From NCBI GenBank assembly GCA_031268095.1, contig JAIRXU010000060.1, positions 39,996-103,995 on the forward strand: a stretch of 64,000 nucleotides of DNA, in the 5' to 3' direction. Of this stretch, positions 34,539 through 44,841 are shown in pieces. The DNA is from Oscillospiraceae bacterium (GTDB taxonomy: Bacteria; Bacillota; Clostridia; Oscillospirales; Acutalibacteraceae). The translations under genes were made by a program, and so were the position numbers. Position 1 is the stretch's first letter; every line of letters starts with the position of its first letter. The notes beneath the pieces are model-generated. The model did no database searches, was not told the DNA's origin, and worked only from the letters and a program-made list of their open reading frames with translations.

Positions 34539-34567
34539 TTGACTTCTTGATACAAAGTTGTTATACT
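34539..34567 (+). promoter_or_regulatory. Promoter of the TetR-methyltransferase pair
   Basis: -35 TTGACT (34539-34544), 17-nt spacer, -10 TATACT (34562-34567). An ~90-nt leader follows. Confidence 0.75.
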
Positions 34568-34667
34568 AACGGTGGGATATTGTCAAGACGTCATACAGAC
34601 AAAGCGGCGGGCGGACGGACGCTGTGGCGTCACAGAAGGGAATGGTTTCAGAGTGGAAACGGAACGG

Positions 34668-35225
34668 ATGAACCGAAAAGTCAGATACACCAAGATGGTC
34701 CTGCGCAAATCGCTGCTCATGCTGATGCGGAACCGGCCCATCAACAAAATCACCGTCAAGGACCTCTGCGCGGACGCGGACATCAACCGGGGAACATTCT
34801 ATGCCCACTACCGGGATCCCTACGATTTGCTCCAGCAGATTGAGGCCGAGATTCAGGAGGAAATCGAACGGACCCTGCGCAAGCGCGGCGGCAGCACCCA
34901 ACCGGGGACGGTGGACGTCGTTTCGGAACTGTTCGACTTCATCGCGCAGCAGAGCGACCTGTGCCGGGTGATGTTCAGCGAGTACGGCGACACGGAATTC
35001 CTCCGGCAAATCCTCTTCATTGCCCACGACCAGTGCTTGCAGGACTGGCAGCAGATGATGCCCCGGGTGCCGCTGGAACGGCTGGAGATGATCTATCGCT
35101 TCACGGCCAACGGGATCATCGGTGTGCTCCAGGACTGGATGCGCGGCGACCTTCAGGAGAGCGCGGAGACCGTCTCCCGCCTGGTAATGCAGATGACTTA
35201 CGGAGGATTGAACTCATTTGTGTGA
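34668..35225 (+). CDS. TetR-family transcriptional regulator
   Basis: 185 residues. N-terminal helix-turn-helix: TKMVLRKSLLMLMRNRPINKITVKDLCADADINRGTFYAHY in outline (residues ~8-48), with the TetR signature ITVKDLCADADINRGTFY. The C-terminal half is all-helical, a ligand-binding and dimerisation domain like TetR_C_7. Start: ATG 34668 is chosen, GTG 34653 is possible; ribosome signals are weak. The next gene starts 9 nt after the stop, so the regulator may control the methyltransferase and itself. Ligand unknown. Confidence 0.8.
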   Translation: MNRKVRYTKMVLRKSLLMLMRNRPINKITVKDLCADADINRGTFYAHYRDPYDLLQQIEAEIQEEIERTLRKRGGSTQPGTVDVVSELFDFIAQQSDLCRVMFSEYGDTEFLRQILFIAHDQCLQDWQQMMPRVPLERLEMIYRFTANGIIGVLQDWMRGDLQESAETVSRLVMQMTYGGLNSFV

Positions 35226-35234
35226 GGTGCGGTT

Positions 35235-36050
35235 ATGCCCGGATTCCAAGAAAAAAGCGAACTGCAAAGACAGTACGGTACGGCGGCCAATCTCGGAAGC
35301 CGCCTTATTCTTCATCAGCGCTTCAGCGTCAATCCCCTCGGCTGGGGCAACTGGGTGTTCCGGCAATATGTGCTGTCCCCGGGGCAGTGTGTGCTGGAGC
35401 TGGGCTGCGGAGGCGGCGGAATCTGGGGAACCCATGCGGATGAGGTTCCCGCCGGGCTCCGGCTGGTCCTGTCCGATCTGTCCGAAGGCATGCTGGCCGC
35501 CGCCAGAGAAGCCACCGGCGCGCTGTCGGGAATAACATACCGGGTGATCGACGCGCAGGCGATCCCCCACCCCGACAGTTCTTTTGACGCCGTTATCGCC
35601 AATCATATGCTGTATCATGTGCCGGACCTCGGCCGGGCGCTGGCGGAAATCGCGCGGGTGCTGCGGCCCGGGGGGACGTTTTATGCGACGACCGTCGGCC
35701 GCGGGAATCTCCGGGAACTGAGCCATTTGCTGCGGGACTACGATCCGGCCATTGACTTCGCGCAGGAGCAGGAGGCGATTGCCGCTGCCTTCGGGCTGGA
35801 GAGCGCACCGGCGAAGCTGGCCCCCTTTTTCCGGCGGGTGGAACTGCGGCGATACGACGACAGTCTGCACGTCACCGAGGCCGGGCCGCTGGCGGACTAC
35901 GTGCTTTCCTTCGCGGGGATGGGCAACGCGCGAGAACGCCTGGCCGGACAGGAGGAAGATTTTTGCCGCTGGCTGGCGGCGCGGCTGAGCCGGACCGGCG
36001 CGATCGACATCCGCAAAAGCGCGGGCATGCTGGTCGCGACCGCTGCATAG
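35235..36050 (+). CDS. Class I SAM-dependent methyltransferase
   Basis: 271 residues. SAM-binding motif I LELGCGGGG, acidic residue in LVLSDLSEGM, motif DAQAIPHPDSSFDAVIANHML and post-motif RVLRPGGTF are all present. Belongs to the UbiE/Methyltransf_11 group, whose substrates range from quinones to drugs. Co-transcribed with the preceding TetR gene; such pairs often modify a small toxic molecule. GTGAGGTG precedes ATG 35235. Confidence 0.85.
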   Translation: MPGFQEKSELQRQYGTAANLGSRLILHQRFSVNPLGWGNWVFRQYVLSPGQCVLELGCGGGGIWGTHADEVPAGLRLVLSDLSEGMLAAAREATGALSGITYRVIDAQAIPHPDSSFDAVIANHMLYHVPDLGRALAEIARVLRPGGTFYATTVGRGNLRELSHLLRDYDPAIDFAQEQEAIAAAFGLESAPAKLAPFFRRVELRRYDDSLHVTEAGPLADYVLSFAGMGNARERLAGQEEDFCRWLAARLSRTGAIDIRKSAGMLVATAA

Positions 36051-36144
36051 CGGTGCCATTTCATTGGATTTAACGCAAACCATATTGGCCAAAATATTGG
36101 CCAATATCCGTCGTTTAATTTTAATATTTATAAAAATAAAAAGG

Positions 36145-36302
36145 ATGGTAATTTCTTTGACGGAACCATTCTGGGAGCTTGTTTACCGGGATCCGGCGGC
36201 CTCTGCCTTTTCGAAGGGGCCGACCAGCGACCTGGCGGAATTCCATCGCTGGATCTCGCCGGGGTCCCGCGTACTGGACGTCGGCTGCGGGGAAGGGCGC
36301 AC
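36145..36302 (+). pseudogene. Methyltransferase fragment (N-terminal part only)
   Basis: About 50 residues of a TehB-like or Methyltransf_11 protein: LTEPFWELVYRDPAASAF and SRVLDVGCGEGR, ending right at SAM motif I. A TTG at 36157 with AAGGATGG upstream is a plausible start. After the motif the frame turns to unrelated sequence, and the next gene's coding begins at the same point in another frame. The C-terminal four fifths of the enzyme are missing. Confidence 0.65.
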
Positions 36303-36784
36303 TGACCAAAGACATTTTCAAGGCTTATGCCGATGGCACCTACCATCAGAAGTTCGTCACGAGCGGTGTGACGACGGATCTCTACGCCAAGGGCGGCAAG
36401 ATCGCTACGGTCACCGAGGCCGCCGGCCAGAAGACCCGCGTTGTCATGGACGGCGACAAAATGTATACCATCATGAACGCCACCAAGATGGTCACCGTGA
36501 CCAAATATGACGCAGCAGCAGCCCAGGCGGGCAGCACGACGGATACCGCCAGCCAGACCTTCGTCGAGACGGGCAAGGCCGAGTTCGCGGGCGCGCAGAT
36601 GGACTACGACAAATACAAAGTCGGCGATGCGGAACTCCTGTATTTTGTACAGGGCGGCGCCCTGAAGGGCATCCGCACCGTGGCGGCCGGCCAGACCGTT
36701 GACATCGAATACGAAGTGTTCGACACGAACGTCCCGGATGACGTATTCGCCATTCCTGCGGATTATCAGCAGATCACAATGTAA
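36303..36784 (+). pseudogene. LolA/DUF4412-like exported protein, 5' truncated
   Basis: About 160 residues (frame starting LTKDIFKAYADGTYHQ) of a family that usually has a signal peptide and a beta-rich domain similar to LolA or DUF4412: KFVTSGVTTDLYAKGG, VVMDGDKMYTIMNATKM, YEVFDTNVPDDVFAIP. The N-terminal signal and first strands are absent: upstream of about 36,300 the DNA belongs to a methyltransferase gene. The frame is intact from the junction to the stop, and a terminator follows, so only the 5' end is lost. Confidence 0.65.
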
Positions 36785-36804
36785 GCAGCGCTATCGCACC
36801 AGCG

Positions 36805-36840
36805 GCAGCCAGGGAGCAATCTCTGGCTGCTGTTTTCTTT
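36805..36840 (+). terminator. Rho-independent terminator
   Basis: GCAGCCAG/CTGGCTGC hairpin (36806-36812 with 36823-36829, extended) followed by a T-rich tract TTTTCTTTT. Confidence 0.8.
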
Positions 36841-36851
36841 TGCTGTATTTC

Positions 36852-36880
36852 TTTACAAACCCTGAAAAATCTGATATACT
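36852..36880 (+). promoter_or_regulatory. ftsY promoter
   Basis: -35 TTTACA (36852-36857), 17-nt spacer, -10 TATACT (36875-36880), 57 nt before the chosen ftsY start. Confidence 0.75.
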
Positions 36881-36937
36881 ATTTCTTATCCAATCTATCA
36901 CATGACCACAACGCAAATGAGGAAGGCAGGATTTCCC

Positions 36938-37849
36938 ATGGGACTCTTCCAGCGCCTGTTTGGCGGCATGAAAAAAACCCGCGATTCCCTCGACGGCGCG
37001 ATTGACGCCGCCATGGAAGGCAGCGACGAACTGAGCGAAGATCTTTACGACGAGCTGGAAGAAATCCTCCTGCTCAGCGACACGGGGATGCGCACCGCGC
37101 TGGAGATCATCGACCAGCTGCGCGAACGCGCGAAGAAACAGAAAATCCGCAAGGCCAGCGGGGTGAAGGCAGCGCTGCGGGAAATCGTGGCAGAGCTGCT
37201 TTCCGGCGGCGAGGAGGTGGACATGATCACCATGCCCGCAATCATCCTCGTGATTGGGGTCAACGGCGTGGGCAAAACCACATCCATCGGCAAGCTGGCC
37301 GCGCTCTACCGGAATGAGGGCAAGAAGGTGCTGCTGGGCGCGGCGGACACGTTTCGCGCCGCGGCGATTGAGCAACTGGAGATATGGGCCGGGCGGGCCG
37401 GGGTGGACATGGTCAAGCACCGCGAGGGCGCGGACCCGGCGGCAGTGGTATACGATACCATCCAAGCGGGCAAGTCCCGGAACGTCGATCTGATCATCTG
37501 CGACACCGCCGGACGCCTGCACAACAAAAAGCACCTGATGGACGAGCTGGGGAAAATCTACCGCATCATTGACCGGGAACTCCCCTATTCCGACCGGGAA
37601 GTCCTGCTGGTGCTGGACGCGACGACCGGCCAGAACGCCGTCAGCCAGGCGAAGGAATTTCAGGGCATCGCGGAGGTAACGGGGATCATCCTCACCAAAC
37701 TGGACGGCACAGCCAAGGGCGGCGTCGTGCTTAACATCAAAAACGAACTGCAAATCCCGGTAAAATTCATCGGCGTCGGCGAGAAGATCGACGACCTCCA
37801 GCCCTTCCGCGCCAAGGACTTCGCGGACGCCATGTTCGGGGAGGAATGA
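36938..37849 (+). CDS. ftsY: Signal recognition particle receptor FtsY
   Basis: 303 residues. N-domain helical bundle ([10 protein letters not shown]..., [19 protein letters not shown]) followed by the SRP GTPase G-domain: P-loop [10 protein letters not shown], insertion-box [32 protein letters not shown] and a closing [12 protein letters not shown]. It docks ribosome-SRP complexes at the membrane. No acidic A-domain, as usual in Firmicutes. Start ATG 36938 gives the conserved MGLF; ATG 36902 and 36917 are alternatives. The next gene overlaps the stop by 4 nt. Confidence 0.95.
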   Translation: MGLFQRLFGGMKKTRDSLDGAIDAAMEGSDELSEDLYDELEEILLLSDTGMRTALEIIDQLRERAKKQKIRKASGVKAALREIVAELLSGGEEVDMITMPAIILVIGVNGVGKTTSIGKLAALYRNEGKKVLLGAADTFRAAAIEQLEIWAGRAGVDMVKHREGADPAAVVYDTIQAGKSRNVDLIICDTAGRLHNKKHLMDELGKIYRIIDRELPYSDREVLLVLDATTGQNAVSQAKEFQGIAEVTGIILTKLDGTAKGGVVLNIKNELQIPVKFIGVGEKIDDLQPFRAKDFADAMFGEE

Positions 37850-38943
37850 CCGTGGCTGAGATTCTTGTTCGCCCCGCCGCCTTGGCCGAGGCGGCCGTCA
37901 TCGCGCGTATCTGCTGTGAATCCTGGAAGGCCGCCTACGGTGCGATCGTCACGCCGGACGTCATGGCCGCCCACACGGACCCCGAGAGTCGCGCCGCCAG
38001 AATCGAACGCTACATGCGGGAGAACGGCGACGCGCACGCGCTCGCCTTCCGGCAAGGCGAGCCCTGCGGGATGATTTCTTTCGGCCCGGCGGAGGATTCT
38101 ACCATCGGTGAAATCTACGGCTGCTATACTTTGCCGGAGGTTTGGGGCGCGGGGATCGGCGCGGCGCTGATGCCCTTCGCGCTGGACAGTCTCCGGGCGC
38201 GGGGGTTTTCGTGCGTGATCCTCTGGTGCTTCCGGGAAAATCTCCGGGCACGCCGGTTCTATGAAAAACAGGGCTTCGCCTTCGACGGCGCGGAGCGTCT
38301 TTTTTGCGGCGCGCCCGCGGTCCGCTACGGCATGGACCTCGGCCCCGCTTTCCTCATCGCCACCCACAACCGCAAAAAACGTGACGAGCTTCAGCGGATC
38401 CTGGCCCCGTTGGGTTATGTCGTCCGCATGAACGAGCGCCTGCCGGAAGTCGAAGAGACCGGCGCGACCTTTGCGGAAAATGCCCGACTCAAGGCCGCTG
38501 CCGGCTGCGCGTTCGCCGGACTGCCCTGCATGGGGGATGATTCGGGCCTGTGCGTAGACGCCTTGGACGGCGCGCCGGGAATCTTTTCCGCGCGCTTCGC
38601 CGGCGGACACGGTGACGACAGCGCGAACATCCGGAAACTGCTGGACCTGCTGCGGGACGTGCCGGAAGCGCGGCGCGGCGCGCGGTTTGTTTCGGCGGTC
38701 TGCTGCGTCTTTCCGGATGGGCGGGAAATCACCGTCCGGGGCGTCTGCGAAGGGCAAATTGCTCTGACCCCGGCGGGAACCGGCGGGTTCGGATACGACC
38801 CGGTGTTCCTCCCGGCGTCCTGTCCCGGCCGGACCATGGCCCAGCTCAGTGCGGCGGAAAAAGATGCGGTCAGTCATCGGGGCCGGGCCTTGGAGGCGCT
38901 GGCGGAACAACTGCGAAAGGCGGGCGAAGTCATTGATGATTGA
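37846..38943 (+). CDS. GNAT acetyltransferase fused to RdgB/HAM1 dITP/XTP pyrophosphatase
   Basis: 365 residues in one uninterrupted frame. Residues ~1-165 are a GNAT N-acetyltransferase ([14 protein letters not shown] acetyl-CoA loop, [15 protein letters not shown]). From ~168 to the end is a full HAM1/RdgB domain: [56 protein letters not shown] and SHRGRAL. RdgB hydrolyses dITP, XTP and related damaged purine nucleotides. Each half has normal length, so this is a true fusion rather than readthrough. Translationally coupled to ftsY (ATGA overlap) and to the next gene. The acetylation target is unknown. Confidence 0.88.
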   Translation: MTVAEILVRPAALAEAAVIARICCESWKAAYGAIVTPDVMAAHTDPESRAARIERYMRENGDAHALAFRQGEPCGMISFGPAEDSTIGEIYGCYTLPEVWGAGIGAALMPFALDSLRARGFSCVILWCFRENLRARRFYEKQGFAFDGAERLFCGAPAVRYGMDLGPAFLIATHNRKKRDELQRILAPLGYVVRMNERLPEVEETGATFAENARLKAAAGCAFAGLPCMGDDSGLCVDALDGAPGIFSARFAGGHGDDSANIRKLLDLLRDVPEARRGARFVSAVCCVFPDGREITVRGVCEGQIALTPAGTGGFGYDPVFLPASCPGRTMAQLSAAEKDAVSHRGRALEALAEQLRKAGEVIDD

Positions 38944-39517
38944 ACTGCAATCCCCCGAAGCGCTGCGGGTCGGAGACTGGACCGGCGGGTCGCAGAAATG
39001 GTACCCGACGTGGGTGCGGCGGATGTCCGGCTGCGGGCCAACGAACGCCGCGCTTCAGGTCTGGTATTTGGCGCGGACACGGGCGGCGCTGGCGGGACTG
39101 TGCGAGGTCGGCGCGGGCGGAAAGGCGGAATTCCAGCGGCTGATGGCGGATCTGTTCCCCTATGTCAAGCCCGGGCGGCGGGGCGTGGATACCCCGGAAA
39201 AGTTTTCCGACGGGCTGGAGCGGTACTGCGCCGCGCATGGGGTCTCGCTGTCCTTCGCTGTGCTGCCGGACTGGGAGGCTGTCCCCGAGGCGCTGCGGGC
39301 CGATCTGCCTGTGGCGTTTCTGAACCTGCACAGCGGCAGCCAGAAGCATATGGACGACTGGCACTGGCTGACCCTCGTCGCCTGCGATCCCGCGCGCGGC
39401 GCGGCCCGTTGCTGCGACCAGGGCAGAACGCAGGAATTCTCCCTGCGGGACTGGGCGGCAACAACGAAACGCGGCGGCGCGTTCGTAGCGCTGAATCCAA
39501 CGAAGAGTTTCGATTGA
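38936..39517 (+). CDS. C39-like papain-fold cysteine peptidase-type protein
   Basis: 193 residues. The catalytic Cys is likely in [12 protein letters not shown] and the His in [12 protein letters not shown], the pattern of the peptidase C39-like (C39_2) family. The spacing between the two (~120 residues) fits. No signal peptide or membrane segment is visible. ATG 38936 overlaps the previous stop by 8 nt; the ORF extends upstream in the RdgB sequence but without support. Substrate and location unknown. Confidence 0.7.
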   Translation: MIELQSPEALRVGDWTGGSQKWYPTWVRRMSGCGPTNAALQVWYLARTRAALAGLCEVGAGGKAEFQRLMADLFPYVKPGRRGVDTPEKFSDGLERYCAAHGVSLSFAVLPDWEAVPEALRADLPVAFLNLHSGSQKHMDDWHWLTLVACDPARGAARCCDQGRTQEFSLRDWAATTKRGGAFVALNPTKSFD

Positions 39518-39545
39518 AAGTAATAACACAAGGAGGCACGTTGGC

Positions 39546-41639
39546 ATGACACACGAAGAAGTATTCCGGGAGGCCCGGTGGGTCTCCCCCTCTGCGCCCT
39601 GCGACCAGCCGATCCTGCAAACCGTCTTCGACGCCGGGGGGCAGCCCGCGGCACAGCTGACCGTCTGCGGGCTGGGGTTCGTGGAGCCCTGGCTCAACGG
39701 GGAACGGGTCAGCGAGGATCTGCTGGTTCCGGCCTGGACGAGCTACGAATTCGTAGAATTTCAGAACGACGAACGTTGGCTGCACGACGATTCCATCCAC
39801 CGGATTTGTTACCTGACGTATGACCTGCGCCTGCGGCCCGGCGAAAACACGCTCGAGCTGCACCTGGGCGGCGGCTGGTACCGGCGGTGGAATTACGGCG
39901 CGCGGGTCAAGGCCTGCTTCCGGATCGACTGGCCGGACGGGCGCGCGCTTTTTTCCGACGGCTCGATCCAATGGCGACCCAGCGAAATCGTCCGCAGCAA
40001 GATCCTCAAGGGCGAAACGCACGACTTCACCCTCGGGCGGCAGGATTGGCGGCCCGCGGCGCTGGTCGAGCCGCCCGCGGCGGATTTCGTCCCGCAGACG
40101 GCTCCGACGGATCGGGTGATTCGCCGGATCATACCCCGGGCGCTGGGCGGCGGGCTCTATGACTGCGGGGAAAACATCACCGGCTGGCCCGTGCTGCGGC
40201 TGGAAAGCGCGGGGGAAGTGACGGTCTCTTATGCCGAAAACCTCGACGGCCGGGAGCACTACGGGGCGAACTGGATACAAAACGACGTCTTTCTTTCCGA
40301 CGGGACGCCCCGGGAGGCGCATGCGAGGTTCCTGTGGCACGCGTTCCGGTTTTTCCGGATCGAAGGGCCGGCGGAGGTGCTGCGCGTCGAAGTCGTCCAA
40401 GCCAGCGTGGCCGTCGCTTCTTCGTTTCAAAGCGACAGCACACTGCTCAACTGGCTCTATGACGCGTTCCTGCGTACGCAGCTTTGCAACATGCACTGCG
40501 GGATCCCGTCCGACTGCCCGCAATGCGAGGGCCGGGGGTATACCGGGGACGGGCAGCTGGCCTGCGACGCGGCGCTGCTGCTGCTGGACGGCCGCGCTTT
40601 CTACCAAAAATGGGTGCGGGACATCGCCGACGGGCAAGACCGCCAGACGGGCCACATCAACTATACCGCGCCTTTCATTCCCTCTGGCGGCGGGCCGGGC
40701 GGCTGGGGCTGCGCGATTGTCCATGTCCCCTACGTTTACCATCAGTATTACGGCGACCGCGCGCCGCTGGAGGCCTACTATCCCCACATGAAACGCTGGC
40801 TGGACTACTTGGAAGCGCACAGCGACGCCGACCTGGTCGTCAGCGAAGAGCCGGGCAACTGGTGCCTGGGCGACTGGTGTACGCCGGGGACCATTCAGAT
40901 CCCGGAGCCCTTTGTCAATACGTATTTTTACATCAAATCCCTGGGCGAGATGCAGGAGATCGCCGCGCTGCTCGGGCGGGAAGAAGACCTTCCGGCCCTG
41001 CGGGCGCTGGAGAGCCGCAAACGCGGCGCCCTGCTGCGCGCCTGCTTTGATCCGGCCACCGGCGACTTCTGCGGCAACATCCAGGGGGCCAACGCCTTTG
41101 CTGTCGATCTGGGCATGGGCGACGAACGCACCTTCGCCCGGATGACCGCGCATTACCGCGAGACGGGACAATATGACACCGGGATCTTCGGAACGGATAT
41201 CGTCACGCGCGTGCTGCTCGAGCGCGGAGAGGCCCAGCTGGCCTTCGATCTGCTCACCAGCGAAGGCGAGGTTTCCTGGGGGGAGATCCGCCGCCGGGGC
41301 TCTACCACGATTTGGGAATACTGGGACGGCACCCGGTCCCACAGCCATCCCATGTTCGGCGCGGTTCTGCGCTACCTCTTCCGGGATTTTCTGGGGATCG
41401 CGCAACGCCCCGGAACGGTGGGCTTCACGGACCTGATCCTCTGCCCGCAGCTCGTCGAAGGCATGGATCGCTGTGCCGGGCACATCGAAACCGCCCGCGG
41501 GCGCGTTGCCGTCGGGTACCAAAAAAGCGGCGAACGCATCACGTTCACCGCCGAAATCCCGCAGGGCACAATTGCCCAGCTGCGCCTGCCCCAGGGCGAA
41601 CATACGCTGACCGAGGGGCGTTACTCCTTTGTGGTCTGA
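39546..41639 (+). CDS. GH78 alpha-L-rhamnosidase
   Basis: 697 residues, no signal peptide, so cytoplasmic. N-terminal beta-sandwich (LTVCGLGFVEPWLNGERV, YLTYDLRLRPGENTLELHLG) followed by the GH78 (alpha/alpha)6 barrel: GIPSDCPQCEGRGYTGDGQ (catalytic-site loop, usually PTDCPQRDER), and SWGEIRRRGSTTIWEYWDG. It releases L-rhamnose from oligosaccharides or glycosides by inversion. RBS ACAAGGAGG precedes ATG 39546. Lies 28 nt after the C39-like gene in the ftsY operon direction. The 3' end overlaps the convergent gene by 19 nt. Confidence 0.9.
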   Translation: MTHEEVFREARWVSPSAPCDQPILQTVFDAGGQPAAQLTVCGLGFVEPWLNGERVSEDLLVPAWTSYEFVEFQNDERWLHDDSIHRICYLTYDLRLRPGENTLELHLGGGWYRRWNYGARVKACFRIDWPDGRALFSDGSIQWRPSEIVRSKILKGETHDFTLGRQDWRPAALVEPPAADFVPQTAPTDRVIRRIIPRALGGGLYDCGENITGWPVLRLESAGEVTVSYAENLDGREHYGANWIQNDVFLSDGTPREAHARFLWHAFRFFRIEGPAEVLRVEVVQASVAVASSFQSDSTLLNWLYDAFLRTQLCNMHCGIPSDCPQCEGRGYTGDGQLACDAALLLLDGRAFYQKWVRDIADGQDRQTGHINYTAPFIPSGGGPGGWGCAIVHVPYVYHQYYGDRAPLEAYYPHMKRWLDYLEAHSDADLVVSEEPGNWCLGDWCTPGTIQIPEPFVNTYFYIKSLGEMQEIAALLGREEDLPALRALESRKRGALLRACFDPATGDFCGNIQGANAFAVDLGMGDERTFARMTAHYRETGQYDTGIFGTDIVTRVLLERGEAQLAFDLLTSEGEVSWGEIRRRGSTTIWEYWDGTRSHSHPMFGAVLRYLFRDFLGIAQRPGTVGFTDLILCPQLVEGMDRCAGHIETARGRVAVGYQKSGERITFTAEIPQGTIAQLRLPQGEHTLTEGRYSFVV

Positions 41640-42190
41640 TCTTCCGCTTCCGGGGCAACCGGTTCATCCGGCTGCTCCGGTTCGTCGCGGAGCAGCGGAC
41701 CGTAGAGCGGCTTACCGCACTTGAGGCAATACCGCGCGGAGGCCAGCGCCGCTTCGCCGCAGTAGCGGCAATAGATGATACCGGGGATCGTCTGCGGCGC
41801 CGGCACACCCTGTGGATTCTGCGGCGGATACGACGGGTATGCCCAGGCAGGCGGACCCTGCGGCGGCTGCGGAACGGACGGCTGCGCGACGATCGGGCCA
41901 GCCGTCGCCTTGCGGTAGGAGATCGCACCGCCGATGCATCCGAACAGCACGGCCCCAACGCCAATCCCGAGGCCCCAAAGATAGCTTGTGCCAAATGCGG
42001 TACCGGTGTCAATGACTCCCGCGCCAATCAGTACGCCGAGCACCATGCCGCCAATCAGCGCGGCGGGAAGTTCGAAGCCGAACCACAGGCCAAGCGTATA
42101 GGTGAGGATCTTGTTTTTGCTCTGGCCTCGCTTCTGTCCGTTTTCGAGGTTTTTGCGGATCAACAATACCAAAACAAGAATTTCCAGCAT
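41621..42190 (-). CDS. Membrane protein with C-terminal zinc ribbon
   Basis: 189 residues: two to three membrane segments in the first ~95 residues (LEILVLVLLI, LPAALIGGMVLGVLIGAGV, LWGLGIGVGAVLFGCIGG), a Pro-rich linker, a zinc ribbon CRYCGEAAL...CLKCG (~145-165) and an acidic tail. The layout resembles small zinc-ribbon proteins of Firmicutes of unknown function. Start ATG 42190 follows AAAGGGGCG. Monocistronic with its own promoter; convergent with the rhamnosidase gene, overlapping by 19 nt. Confidence 0.75.
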   Translation of the reverse strand: MLEILVLVLLIRKNLENGQKRGQSKNKILTYTLGLWFGFELPAALIGGMVLGVLIGAGVIDTGTAFGTSYLWGLGIGVGAVLFGCIGGAISYRKATAGPIVAQPSVPQPPQGPPAWAYPSYPPQNPQGVPAPQTIPGIIYCRYCGEAALASARYCLKCGKPLYGPLLRDEPEQPDEPVAPEAEDQTTKE

Positions 42191-42214
42191 GACAACACGC
42201 CCCTTTCTCCTTTT

Positions 42215-42243
42215 ATTGTACCGGATTGGGGCGCGTTTGTCAA
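42215..42243 (-). promoter_or_regulatory. Promoter of the zinc-ribbon membrane protein gene
   Basis: Minus strand: -35 TTGACA (42243-42238), 17-nt spacer, -10 TACAAT (42220-42215). Confidence 0.8.
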
Positions 42244-42281
42244 TCTTTTTTGCGCAGGCTCGCGCAGAAGGAGGGGTTCCC

Positions 42282-43025
42282 ATGCCAGGCGAAGCCGCGG
42301 CACGGCTGGCGGACCGAACCGGTCTGGTGCACCACATGGAAAGCATGGGGACCGTAGACGGCCCCGGTGTGCGCTTCGTGCTTTTCCTGCAAGGCTGCCC
42401 GCTGCGCTGCCTCTACTGCCACAATCCCGACGCCATCGGCCCCGGCGGGACGCGCTGGACGGCAGGGGCCGTGACGCAGGAGATCCTGCGGTACCGCAGC
42501 TTCCTCCAGGGGGTAACGCTTTCCGGCGGGGAGCCGCTGGCCCAGCCGGACTTTGCGGAAGCCCTGGCGCTACTGCTGCGGGAAGCGGACCTGCCTTGCG
42601 CTCTCGATACGGCGGGCGCGCCTCACCTGAACCGCTGCCGGGCGGCGATCGACGCGGCGGCGCTGCTGCTGCTGGACGTCAAGGCCGCGGATCCGGCCCT
42701 GGCACTGCGTTTGAGCGGAGCGGACAACCGCCGGAGCCTGGCGACGCTGGACTATTGTGAACGGACAGGGAAAGCTGTCTGGCTGCGTCATGTCCTGGTC
42801 CCGGGATTCACGCTGGAGGCCGACGCGCTGGAAGCCCTGGCGGCGCTGGTTCTCCCCTACCGCTGCATCGCGCGGGTGGAACTGCTGCCCTTCCATCAGC
42901 TCGGCGCGCCGAAGTGGGACCAGGCCGGGCTGCCTTACCGGCTGCGGGACGTCCCCGCCGTCACCCAAGAAGAAACCGCCTGGGCAAAGGAGTTCTTTGC
43001 CCGGCGGGGGATCTGTGCCGTATGA
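42282..43025 (+). CDS. pflA: Pyruvate formate-lyase activating enzyme-type radical SAM activase
   Basis: 247 residues. CPLRCLYCHNPD (Cys39, 43, 46) with upstream SMGTVDGPGVRFVLFLQGC and VTLSGGEPLAQP is the PFL-activase signature. It makes a glycyl radical in a partner enzyme, normally pyruvate formate-lyase, but no glycyl radical enzyme other than NrdD is in the window and NrdG serves that. Strong RBS GAAGGAGG and ATG 42282. It stands alone between a divergent gene and convergent pyrG, so its partner lies elsewhere. Confidence 0.9.
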   Translation: MPGEAAARLADRTGLVHHMESMGTVDGPGVRFVLFLQGCPLRCLYCHNPDAIGPGGTRWTAGAVTQEILRYRSFLQGVTLSGGEPLAQPDFAEALALLLREADLPCALDTAGAPHLNRCRAAIDAAALLLLDVKAADPALALRLSGADNRRSLATLDYCERTGKAVWLRHVLVPGFTLEADALEALAALVLPYRCIARVELLPFHQLGAPKWDQAGLPYRLRDVPAVTQEETAWAKEFFARRGICAV

Positions 43026-43040
43026 GAGGCGCGGCGAACC

Positions 43041-44750
<1,710 letters not shown>

Positions 44751-44752
44751 CT

Positions 44753-44781
44753 ATTATAGATGATTCGGAGAAGAAATGCAA
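44753..44781 (-). promoter_or_regulatory. pyrG promoter
   Basis: Minus strand: -35 TTGCAT (44781-44776), 17-nt spacer, -10 TATAAT (44758-44753). The predicted transcript begins in AGGAAAG, leaving a leader of about 85 nt. Confidence 0.8.
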
Positions 44782-44802
44782 GAGGGAAATGAAAATTTCA
44801 AT

Positions 44803-44828
44803 CCCCCTCCCCGTTCCCAGGGAGGGGG
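44803..44828 (-). terminator. Possible terminator of the FtsX-type permease gene
   Basis: Minus strand: perfect 9-bp stem CCCCCTCCC/GGGAGGGGG with an 8-nt loop, 14 nt after the permease stop, followed by ATTGAAATTTT, a weak T-tract. Confidence 0.5.
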
Positions 44829-44841
44829 ACGCCTGTTTGCG

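Noticed and set aside
39165..41603. 812-residue open frame on the minus strand
   Set aside because: Antisense to the C39-like and GH78 genes, which have clear families.
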